The notes under the pieces: model-generated
Told to the model about the DNA's origin: nothing
The model's database searches: none
Seen by the model: only the letters and a program-made list of their open reading frames with translations
From: Candidatus Krumholzibacteriia bacterium
GTDB lineage: Bacteria; Krumholzibacteriota; Krumholzibacteriia; LZORAL124-64-63
Length of the DNA: 11,309 nt
Assembly (NCBI GenBank): GCA_030632925.1
Contig: DAOVTU010000039.1
Location: forward strand, 1-11,309
Direction: 5' to 3'
Program-made: the position numbers and the translations under genes
In this document: in pieces, positions 6,045 through 11,309 of the stretch
Numbering within the stretch: position 1 is the stretch's first letter
Layout of the letters: every line of letters begins with the position of its first letter

Positions 6045-7475
6045 ATGAAACGCGTCGCGATTGCCATTCTGTTCCTGCTGCCGACGATCGCTGTGGCCCA
6101 ACCGCTGTGGTCGCTGGATGGTGGGGTCGCCGAAATCGATCAAGTGTTGCTCGATGGCATACTGGCCAAGACCACCCGGCAGTTCAGTCTGCCGGTCGAT
6201 GGCCGCGAATTCCAGGTCGAGGTGCAAGAGGTGTCGGCCCCCAATCTGGGTGTGACCAGCCTCAGGGGCCGCATCGACAAGAATCCGGATTCGTTCTTCC
6301 TGTTGTGCCGGACCGAAGCCGGAGCAACCATTGCCTTCTTTCAACCTGGCGACGGCACGGCCTACCGCCTGGACCACACCGGTGGCCGGGATGCAGTCCG
6401 TCCGGTGGACTACGAAAAATTGGGGGAGTGTGCTGGTTCGGTGAAGTTGGCACCGGATGGGCAAAAAATTCGCCACCCACAACCTGCCACGCGGGCACCC
6501 GGATTCGACAAGGTTGGCGAGGTGGCCGACGACGGCAGCCGCCACGACATTCTCATCGGGTACACGCCGCGGGCCGAATTGGTCATGGGCGGTTGGGATT
6601 TCATCCGGGCCGAGGCCCAGTTGGCCGTAAATGCGGCCAACCTCACCTATGTCAACAGTGGCATTCCATCCTACCTGCGCCTGGTTCACGTCATGGCCAC
6701 CGATTACGAAGAGAATACGGCCTGGACCTACATCAACCACGCTGAGTACCTGCTGCATCCTGCTGACGGTCGTATGGACAACATGCTGCCCATGCGCGAA
6801 GCCGTGGGGGCCGATTTCGTTTCCGTGCTCATCGATGGCCGCGATGTCATGGGCGATGTGCCGACCTGTGGTGTGGCGCCGGTCATGGGGGCTGATGACA
6901 TCATTCCCGAGTTCGAATATTTGGCCGTGTCCATAGTTTCGGTGCAGTGCGCCACCGACAACTGGACCCTGGCCCACGAGGTGGGGCACAACCGCGGCTG
7001 CGCGCACAACCGGGAAGATGTCTCGGTCCACGGCGCGTATCCCTACGCCTATGGCAACCGGTACTTTGGCGACGACAACGTCGGTTACCGGACCGTTATG
7101 TCCTACAACGATTCCGAGCACAGCTTCATCCGGATTCCCTATTTCGCCAATCCGGACATCAGCTACGGGGGCGCGCCCACCGGCGTGACACCCGGCCTGG
7201 TCGGCCAGTCCCACAATACCCTGACGACCAACAACACCGCCGCGCTATGCGCTGGCTTCCGTGCTGAACGAACCTTTGTCGAGTTTGGGTGGTTCGAATT
7301 CTCCAACGGCCTGATTCTGTTTCCCTACCCGAGTATCGCCCAGGCGGTTTTCAGTTCCCGCGAGGGCGGCACCATTGTCTTGAAGAACAGCAAGCCCAGC
7401 TTTCTCGGGGTGATGGAGGAAGCGCGTTCCTACATTTACGAGGGGAACGGCAGTGCGACCCTTGGCGGAAGCTGA
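6045..7475 (+). CDS. secreted metzincin zinc protease (reprolysin-like M12)
   Basis: This is a 476-residue protein. I chose the ATG at 6045 because GGGGAAG lies just upstream and the product then starts with a signal peptide (KRVAIAILFLLPTIAVA, cleavage near 19). An in-frame GTG at 6012 would place 11 extra residues before it. Residues 20-160 look like a propeptide region. The catalytic domain runs from about 165 (RHDILIGYTPRAE) to 405. It carries the zinc site HEVGHNRGCAH (His311, Glu312, His315, His321) and the Met-turn VMSYN (Met352). That HExxHxxGxxH plus Met-turn pair defines metzincins, here closest to the reprolysin-like bacterial group. After residue 410 the pattern FPYPSIAQAVFSSREGGTIVLKNS resembles the start of a right-handed beta-helix, but the protein stops about 30 residues later. 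The gene follows the fibre-like gene with a 34-nt gap, so co-expression is likely. The enzyme probably cuts extracellular proteins or processes its exported neighbours. Confidence 0.88.
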   Translation: MKRVAIAILFLLPTIAVAQPLWSLDGGVAEIDQVLLDGILAKTTRQFSLPVDGREFQVEVQEVSAPNLGVTSLRGRIDKNPDSFFLLCRTEAGATIAFFQPGDGTAYRLDHTGGRDAVRPVDYEKLGECAGSVKLAPDGQKIRHPQPATRAPGFDKVGEVADDGSRHDILIGYTPRAELVMGGWDFIRAEAQLAVNAANLTYVNSGIPSYLRLVHVMATDYEENTAWTYINHAEYLLHPADGRMDNMLPMREAVGADFVSVLIDGRDVMGDVPTCGVAPVMGADDIIPEFEYLAVSIVSVQCATDNWTLAHEVGHNRGCAHNREDVSVHGAYPYAYGNRYFGDDNVGYRTVMSYNDSEHSFIRIPYFANPDISYGGAPTGVTPGLVGQSHNTLTTNNTAALCAGFRAERTFVEFGWFEFSNGLILFPYPSIAQAVFSSREGGTIVLKNSKPSFLGVMEEARSYIYEGNGSATLGGS

Positions 7476-7540
7476 ATCGGTATTACTTGTTGCCGCACAA
7501 CTATCTTATGATAACACAGTGATTTACTTGGCTTTTGACG

Positions 7541-7555
7541 TGGCTGAAAAGGTGC
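7541..7555 (+). promoter_or_regulatory. sigma-54-like -24/-12 element
   Basis: TGGC (7541-7544) and TGC (7553-7555) place GG and GC exactly 10 nt apart, as in the sigma-54 consensus TGGCAC-N5-TTGC. The other consensus positions match poorly. Known: the two ORP operons of Desulfovibrio, which have similar gene content, are transcribed with sigma-54. A start would then fall near 7567, right inside the inverted repeats. The sequence match alone is weak. Confidence 0.3.
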
Positions 7556-7563
7556 GCCCAAGA

Positions 7564-7586
7564 GCATAATAATCCTTTTATTATGC
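7564..7586 (+). promoter_or_regulatory. 9-bp inverted repeat, putative operator
   Basis: GCATAATAA (7564-7572) and TTATTATGC (7578-7586) are exact inverted complements around TCCTT. The outer parts, GCATAA and TTATGC, are the same half-site as in the neighbouring 20-bp palindrome. The right arm is shared with that palindrome. This looks like a cooperative binding array. Confidence 0.6.
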
Positions 7587-7600
7587 ACATATGTGCATAA
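7581..7600 (+). promoter_or_regulatory. perfect 20-bp palindrome, putative operator for DUF134 regulator
   Basis: TTATGCACAT (7581-7590) is followed directly by its exact reverse complement ATGTGCATAA (7591-7600). It lies 29 nt before the DUF134 start codon, in an A+T-rich spacer within a GC-rich region. Perfect 20-bp symmetry without a loop is typical of a dimeric regulator site rather than an RNA hairpin. The adjacent gene encodes a helix-turn-helix protein, so autoregulation is the simplest reading. Confidence 0.7.
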
Positions 7601-7629
7601 GTTGTGAGGGAACCCAACAAGGAGCCCTC

Positions 7630-8085
7630 ATGCCGAGACCCCAAAAAAAACGCAGCGTCCACCGACCTCCTCTCCGCTCGGAATTCAAACCCACCGGCAT
7701 CCCGTCGTGCGACCTCGAAGTCGTGCCTCTGGCCCTGGATGAGTTGGAAGCCATCCGGCTGGCAGATTATGAAGGCCTGGACCATGCGGACTCGGCAGAG
7801 CAGATGGAAATCTCACGCTCCACATTTTCCCGCCTGGTGGAACGGGCTCGACACAAAGTCGCCCAGTTCCTGATCGAAGGCCGAAGGCTGCAGGTCGAAG
7901 GCGGCGAGGTTCATTTTCAGGGCAACCTGATCAGATGCTCCGACTGTGGGCATTCCATTCAAACATCATTCGAATCAAAACCGACGGAGTGTCCAGAGTG
8001 CGGGTCATCAAACCTGATGGACCTCGCGGGCGGGCACGGCCATGGCCGCTGCTGCGGCCGGCACCAACGTCGAAACAGGAGGTAG
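7630..8085 (+). CDS. DUF134-family HTH protein with C-terminal zinc ribbon
   Basis: This is a 151-residue protein. The ATG at 7630 has AAGGAG 5 nt upstream. An earlier in-frame ATG at 7591 lies inside the palindrome and has no binding site. The N-terminus MPRPQKKRSVHRPP, followed by FKPTGIPSCDLEVVPLALDELEAIRLAD, is the DUF134 signature. A sigma-70-region-4-like helix-turn-helix lies at about 36-84 (LDHADSAEQMEISRSTFSRLVERARHKV). The C-terminus has CSDC (103-106) and CPEC (121-124), a zinc-ribbon pair, then a His/Cys-rich tail (GGHGHGRCCGRHQ) that may bind metal. DUF134 proteins are predicted DNA-binding regulators usually encoded with NifX-like and MinD-like genes in anaerobes. It is first in the operon and follows the palindromes it probably binds. 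Metal or cluster sensing through the tail is inference. Confidence 0.88.
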   Translation: MPRPQKKRSVHRPPLRSEFKPTGIPSCDLEVVPLALDELEAIRLADYEGLDHADSAEQMEISRSTFSRLVERARHKVAQFLIEGRRLQVEGGEVHFQGNLIRCSDCGHSIQTSFESKPTECPECGSSNLMDLAGGHGHGRCCGRHQRRNRR

Positions 8086-8089
8086 CCCA

Positions 8090-8476
8090 ATGGCTAACAG
8101 GAATCAAAGAGGACCCCAGGAAATGGGACCGATGACAGGACGCGGCATGGGCCGCTGTGGCGGACAGAACAATACCGAGACCCAGACGGAAACCGGCCGC
8201 GGCCGAGGTGGCCGGGGTATGGGCAAGGGAAGAGGTCAGGGCGGAGGCATGGGCAACGGTCAGGGTCAGGGCCGAGGACAAGGCGGCCAGGGCATGGGCC
8301 GTGGGTTCGGGCAAGGTCAAGGACGCCGCCAAGGCGCCGGCCGCGGTTTCGGCGCGCGCTTTCAGGATACCGACGAACCGACCAACCTCGCCCAGGAAGT
8401 CAGCGCCCTGCGGGCCGAACTGGCCGCCCTGAGAAACTCTCTAAACAACACCAATGACAGCGGAGAAGACCAGTGA
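8090..8476 (+). CDS. Gly/Arg/Met-rich DUF5320-like protein
   Basis: This is a 128-residue protein. AGGAGG (8077-8082) lies 7 nt before the ATG, which itself lies 4 nt after the DUF134 stop. The N-terminus carries GPMTGRGMGRCGG, the hallmark of DUF5320 proteins found next to NifX-like genes. Residues 37-90 are low-complexity Gly, Gln, Arg and Met (GRGMGKGRGQGGGMGNGQGQ and similar). Residues 97-120 form a short leucine-rich coiled coil (LAQEVSALRAELAALRNSL). The single Cys is Cys23. The coiled coil suggests oligomerisation; the Gly-rich part is probably disordered. No catalytic motif is visible. Its last base overlaps the next start codon (GTGA), so translation is coupled. The biochemical role of the family is unknown to me; a scaffold or metal-handling role is a guess. 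Confidence 0.75.
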   Translation: MANRNQRGPQEMGPMTGRGMGRCGGQNNTETQTETGRGRGGRGMGKGRGQGGGMGNGQGQGRGQGGQGMGRGFGQGQGRRQGAGRGFGARFQDTDEPTNLAQEVSALRAELAALRNSLNNTNDSGEDQ

Positions 8477-8841
8477 AACGCACCTTTGCCATTCCCACGT
8501 TCGGCGGAAAATCCTGTGCTCATTTTGGGCATTGCGAATCATTCGCCGTGGTCGAAGTGAACGAGACGGTTATCGGTGCCGTGGAATTCATGGACCCACC
8601 CGCTCACCAACCGGGCACCTACCCGCGGTTCCTGGCGGAACAGGGCGTGAATATCGTCATCGCCGGCGGCATGGGCGCCATGGCGCAGAACCTATTTCAG
8701 GAAAACAACATTGAGGTCCACATGGGCGTTGGTGTGGAAGAGCCCGGGATATTGGTGGCGCAGTTCCTCAAGAACGAATTGCAGACTGGCGACAACCTGT
8801 GCAACCACGACAGCGATGATCACCACCGCTGCGCGGACTAG
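8473..8841 (+). CDS. NifX/NifB-type iron-molybdenum cofactor-binding family protein, GGMG type
   Basis: This is a 122-residue protein. The GTG at 8473 overlaps the previous stop (GTGA), with GGAGAAG upstream. It matches the dinitrogenase iron-molybdenum cofactor family: IPTFGGKSCAHFGHCESFAVVEV at 7-29, HQPGTYPRFLAEQGVNIVIAGGMG at 45-68, then the usual LQTGDNLCNH near the end. Possible metal ligands are Cys15, His17, His20, Cys21 and a C-terminal cluster CNHDSDDHHRC (110-120). The family holds or carries metal clusters (NifX and NafY with FeMo-cofactor, the Mo/Cu cluster of ORP). No nitrogenase genes are in view, so a nitrogen-fixation role is not supported. The next gene starts 2 nt after its stop. 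Confidence 0.88.
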   Translation: MKRTFAIPTFGGKSCAHFGHCESFAVVEVNETVIGAVEFMDPPAHQPGTYPRFLAEQGVNIVIAGGMGAMAQNLFQENNIEVHMGVGVEEPGILVAQFLKNELQTGDNLCNHDSDDHHRCAD

Positions 8842-8843
8842 CA

Positions 8844-9710
8844 ATGAAGATCGCCATCGCCAGCGGCAAGGGCGGCACGGGCAAGACCACCTTGTCCACC
8901 AACCTCGCCACCTTCATGGCCGAATCGGCGAACGTCGTACTGACCGACCTGGACGTTGAGGAGCCCAACTCGGGCCTCTTCGTCCAGGGCGAGTTGCTGC
9001 ATTCCGAACCCAAAAACAAGATGATTCCCCATTGGGAAAAGGAAAATTGCTCGCTTTGCGGCAACTGCCAAAAAGTGTGCAACTTCAACGCCATCTTGAA
9101 GATGGGGGACAGCATCATGGTCTTCCCCGAGCTTTGCCATGGCTGCTATGCCTGCTGCGAACTGTGCCCGACCGAGTCGCTGCCCATGCAGCCGAAGCAA
9201 ATGGGCGAACTGAAACATTTTCGGGCCGGCGACCTCGATTTTGTCGAAAGCCGCCTGATGATCAGCGAAGAGCAGGCCGTGCCCCTGATCAAGCAGACCA
9301 TCGACTATGTAGATGCAAATTTCCCCGCCGACACCTTCAAGATTTTTGACGCACCGCCTGGCACTTCGTGTCCGGTGATCGAAGCGACGAAGGATGCGGA
9401 TTTGGTCCTGTTGATCACAGAACCCACACCCTTTGGCCTGCACGATTTGAAACTGGCCGTCGAAACGGTGCGCCAACTGGGCAAACCGTTTGGCGTGGTA
9501 TTGAACCGTCATGGCATTGGCGACGACAAGGTGCCGGCCTACTGTGCCGCCGAAGGCATCCCCCTGGTGGCCTGCATTCCCAACAGCCGCAAGATTGCCG
9601 AGACCTATGCCGCTGGCCAGTTGTTGTATCGCGACATTCCGGAAGTGAAGGCAGCGGTGGAAACCGTGGCGGCGTTCATTCGGGATCACAACGGGGGTGA
9701 GTCGTCATGA
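8844..9710 (+). CDS. MinD/Mrp-family P-loop ATPase with inserted 2x[4Fe-4S] ferredoxin domain (first copy)
   Basis: This is a 288-residue protein. The deviant Walker A motif is SGKGGTGKTT (7-16), as in MinD, ParA, Mrp and NifH. DLDVEEPN (35-42) is the switch region and FDAPPGTSCPV (168-178) the Walker B-type segment. Inserted between them at 66-109 is a bacterial ferredoxin domain. Cys69-72-75-79 and Cys98-101-104-108 each make a CxxCxxCxxxC motif; Pro109 follows the second. An extra Cys sits at 105. Known: such ATPases occur in the ORP clusters of Desulfovibrio and in many anaerobes, in pairs with NifX-like proteins. The likely job is ATP-dependent cluster transfer or electron delivery to the NifX-like partners. 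The start lies 2 nt after the previous stop with no strong binding site, so coupling is likely. Its stop overlaps the next ATG (ATGA). Confidence 0.92.
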   Translation: MKIAIASGKGGTGKTTLSTNLATFMAESANVVLTDLDVEEPNSGLFVQGELLHSEPKNKMIPHWEKENCSLCGNCQKVCNFNAILKMGDSIMVFPELCHGCYACCELCPTESLPMQPKQMGELKHFRAGDLDFVESRLMISEEQAVPLIKQTIDYVDANFPADTFKIFDAPPGTSCPVIEATKDADLVLLITEPTPFGLHDLKLAVETVRQLGKPFGVVLNRHGIGDDKVPAYCAAEGIPLVACIPNSRKIAETYAAGQLLYRDIPEVKAAVETVAAFIRDHNGGESS

Positions 9711-10588
9711 AGGAAATCGTCGTCATCTCAGGCAAGGGCGGTACGGGCAAAACTTCGCTGACGGCGGCCTTTGCGGTGCTCGCCGGTTCGGACATTGTCG
9801 TGGCCGATTGCGACGTGGATGCCGCCGACATGCATCTGTTGGTCGAGCCTGATTTTGCCCACCAGGAGGCCTTTTTCAGCGGCCAACTGGCGGTCATCGA
9901 CCAAAGCATGTGTTCGGCCTGTGGCGAATGTGCAGCCGTGTGCCGGTTTGATGCCATTCCGATCATCAACGGCCAGTACATCGTCGACGAAATCAGTTGC
10001 GAAGGATGCGGCTACTGCGCCCGCGTATGTCCAGTCGAGGCCATCACCAATATCGAACAGAATGTGGGCAACTGGTTTCGCTCAGAAATCCGCACGGGCA
10101 CGACCATGGTCCATGCGGGCCTGAAAATCGGCGCCGACAACTCGGGCAAGTTGGTGGCCAAGGTGAAAAACGAAGCCAAGGCCGTGGCCGAAAAAGAAGG
10201 CAAGGAAATCATCCTGGTCGATGGCTCGCCAGGGGTTGGATGCCCGGTCGTTTCGTCGCTCTCGGGAGCCTCGTACACGGTGCTGGTCACCGAACCTACA
10301 GTCTCGGGGCTGCATGACCTCAAACGGGTGCACCAACTGGTGAAGATGTTCGGCATCGACTGCGGTTGCATCATCAACAAGTCCGATTTGAACGCCGATG
10401 TCCTGGCCGAACTGCGCGCTTTTCTGGCAAAAGAGGGCATCGCCCATCTGGCTGAAATTCCCTACAACGAACAATTCACGGCTGCGGTCACCAACGGCAA
10501 AACCATCGTCGAATGGGACGAAGAGGCTGCCGGGCTGGTCCGCGATTGCTGGCGTGAGATTCAAACCCACGTTGGCCTACCCACTTGA
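9707..10588 (+). CDS. MinD/Mrp-family P-loop ATPase with inserted 2x[4Fe-4S] ferredoxin domain (second copy)
   Basis: This is a 293-residue paralogue of the preceding gene, overlapping it by ATGA. Walker A is SGKGGTGKTS (8-17) and the switch region is DCDVDAADMH (34-43). The ferredoxin motifs Cys69-72-75-79 and Cys98-101-104-108 fall at exactly the same residue numbers as in copy 1. It differs after the insert: residues 120-152 carry TGTTMVHAGLKIG and NSGKLVAKVK, conserved in this subfamily and absent from copy 1. The Walker B-type stretch is LVDGSPGVGCP (170-180). The two probably form a heterodimer, as MinD-type ATPases dimerise on ATP and copy pairs are a regular feature of such clusters; this is inference. 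Cys35 in the switch region and Cys179 near the Walker B site could take part in cluster or nucleotide coupling. Confidence 0.92.
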   Translation: MKEIVVISGKGGTGKTSLTAAFAVLAGSDIVVADCDVDAADMHLLVEPDFAHQEAFFSGQLAVIDQSMCSACGECAAVCRFDAIPIINGQYIVDEISCEGCGYCARVCPVEAITNIEQNVGNWFRSEIRTGTTMVHAGLKIGADNSGKLVAKVKNEAKAVAEKEGKEIILVDGSPGVGCPVVSSLSGASYTVLVTEPTVSGLHDLKRVHQLVKMFGIDCGCIINKSDLNADVLAELRAFLAKEGIAHLAEIPYNEQFTAAVTNGKTIVEWDEEAAGLVRDCWREIQTHVGLPT

Positions 10589-10601
10589 TAAGGAGTTGGA
10601 A

Positions 10602-10949
10602 ATGAAACTGATCTTCACCACCAAGGGCACCGACTGGGACTCTCCCATGGACCCCCGCTTTGGCCGCACCGAATTCTTCTTCGTGTATGACGAGGAGACC
10701 TCTGCGGTCGAGACCTACGACAACCGGGCCATTGAGGGCGAGGCCCACGGGGCTGGTCCCAAGACCGCCCAGAAGTTGGCCGAGTTTGGCGCCCAGATCC
10801 TGATCACCGGCAACGGCCCCGGCGGTAACGCGGCGACGGTGCTGCAGACGACCGGCACCGAAGTCCACGTGGGCGCAGGGGACATGACGGTCAAGGAGGC
10901 CTACGAGGCTTATCAGAACGGGACCCTCAAGAAGATGCAGGGAGCCTAG
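10602..10949 (+). CDS. NifX/ORP-type dinitrogenase cofactor-binding family protein
   Basis: This is a 115-residue protein with a strong AAGGAG 6 nt before the ATG, in a 13-nt gap. It shows the family pattern: KLIFTTKGTDWDSPMDPRFGRTEFFFVYD (2-30), AHGAGPKTAQKLAEFGAQILITGNGPGGNA (48-77), then EVHVGAGDMTVKEAYEAYQNGTL. It contains no Cys at all; His49 and His92 are the only histidines. It is of the short single-domain type known from archaeal and Thermotoga structures and from ORP. The strong binding site suggests higher translation than its neighbours. A cluster carrier or metallochaperone working with the two ATPases is likely, but the bound metal cannot be told. Confidence 0.88.
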   Translation: MKLIFTTKGTDWDSPMDPRFGRTEFFFVYDEETSAVETYDNRAIEGEAHGAGPKTAQKLAEFGAQILITGNGPGGNAATVLQTTGTEVHVGAGDMTVKEAYEAYQNGTLKKMQGA

Positions 10950-10952
10950 ACC

Positions 10953-11309
10953 ATGGAAACACTGAGGGTGGCGGTGGCGACCGATGATGGCGAAGTGTTC
11001 GTGGGCCGCCATTTTGGCGATGCCAATTTTTACGACCTGTATGATCTCAATGTTGCCGGCGTGAAGTTTATCATGCGGGTCACCAACGGAGTTGGCGAAG
11101 AAGAAGGACATGCCGACCCGCTAAAAGCCAAGGGCATTGCGGGGCTGTTGAAGGCCGAAGGCGCCCAAGTGGCGTTGACCCGGGCTTTTGGACCGAATAT
11201 CAAGCGCATCAAATCGAAGTTTGTTTGCATTTTGTCCGGTCAGGAATCCGTGGCCGAGGGGCTGGCCCAGATGCAGCAGCATTTTGCGGCCGTGGAGGCG
11301 GAGTGGAAC
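10953..11309 (+). CDS. NifX-type dinitrogenase cofactor-binding family protein, 3' partial
   Basis: The ATG at 10953 follows the previous stop by 3 nt, with AGGGAG 8 nt upstream. The frame stays open to the window end; 119 codons are seen, so the stop lies outside. The sequence fits a third subtype of the family: VAVATDDGEVFVGRHFGDANFYDLYDL (6-32), TNGVGEEEGHADPLKAKGIAGLLKAEGAQVALTRAFGPNIKRIKSKFVCIL (47-98). The RHFGDA and FGPNIKRIKxKFVC motifs set it apart from the two other NifX-like proteins in this operon. Cys96 in FVCIL, His20 and His56 are possible ligands. Typical members are about 120-125 residues, so little is missing. Confidence 0.85.
   Translation, partial: METLRVAVATDDGEVFVGRHFGDANFYDLYDLNVAGVKFIMRVTNGVGEEEGHADPLKAKGIAGLLKAEGAQVALTRAFGPNIKRIKSKFVCILSGQESVAEGLAQMQQHFAAVEAEWN

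Noticed and set aside
5910..7214. Long antisense open frame (about 434 codons) opposite the metalloprotease
   Set aside because: It mirrors codon structure of a GC-rich gene with clear catalytic motifs on the + strand; its translation shows no recognisable motif and no binding site.
7487..7515. TTGTTG-N17-GATAAC as a sigma-70 promoter
   Set aside because: Both hexamers are weak and such matches are frequent in A+T-rich spacers; no further support.
8200..8350. Short repeated DNA units resembling a repeat array
   Set aside because: The units are irregular and are codons for Gly, Gln, Arg and Met in a DUF5320-like protein; no spacers of even length, so not CRISPR.
8838..9689. Antisense open frame opposite the first ferredoxin-ATPase
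   Set aside because: The + strand encodes an unmistakable P-loop ATPase; the reverse frame is a composition effect.
8473..11309. Nitrogen-fixation (nif) cluster
   Set aside because: NifX-like domains are present, but no nitrogenase structural or NifB/E/N genes; the set fits ORP-type clusters instead.

Overview
The window is a GC-rich bacterial fragment with every supported gene on the + strand. A small secreted protein ends in a type-IX-type sorting or FlgD-like domain with the FPNPFNPST signature. Large secreted proteins follow it. This suggests a lineage of the Fibrobacterota-Chlorobiota-Bacteroidota sphere or a relative such as Krumholzibacteriota, Eisenbacteria or Gemmatimonadota. The assignment is inference from domain style only. 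Two 2x[4Fe-4S] ATPases and NifX-like proteins, of a kind typical of anaerobes, suggest an anaerobic life style.

Region 1 (1-3246) is a signalling block. It holds the C-terminal part of a CHAT-domain caspase-like protease (5' end outside the window), an ECF sigma factor starting 8 nt after it, and a single-pass membrane protein. That protein has a cysteine-free anti-sigma-like N-terminus and a DUF4384-type outer domain. The set could form a circuit in which a protease, a membrane-anchored inhibitor and a sigma factor control gene expression. A G+C-rich hairpin closes the block.

Region 2 (3247-7475) holds three closely spaced genes for exported proteins. They are a 176-residue protein made almost only of a sorting domain, a 689-residue protein with tail-fibre-like sequence signatures and a well-preserved C-terminal module, and a metzincin zinc protease (HExxHxxGxxH plus Met-turn). 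Their leader region contains two further hairpins. All three products start with Sec-type signal peptides, so they probably act at or beyond the envelope.

Region 3 (7476-11309) is a tightly packed seven-gene operon related in content to the ORP (orange protein) clusters of sulfate reducers. The order is DUF134 zinc-ribbon regulator, Gly-rich DUF5320-like protein, NifX-like protein, two consecutive MinD/Mrp-type ATPases each carrying two [4Fe-4S] motifs, and two more NifX/NifY-type proteins, the last cut by the window end. Upstream lie a perfect 20-bp palindrome, an overlapping second inverted repeat built from the same half-site, and a weak sigma-54-like -24/-12 element. The genes look like a metal-cluster assembly or carrier system under autoregulation by the DUF134 protein. 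The real substrate and cellular role cannot be read from the sequence.
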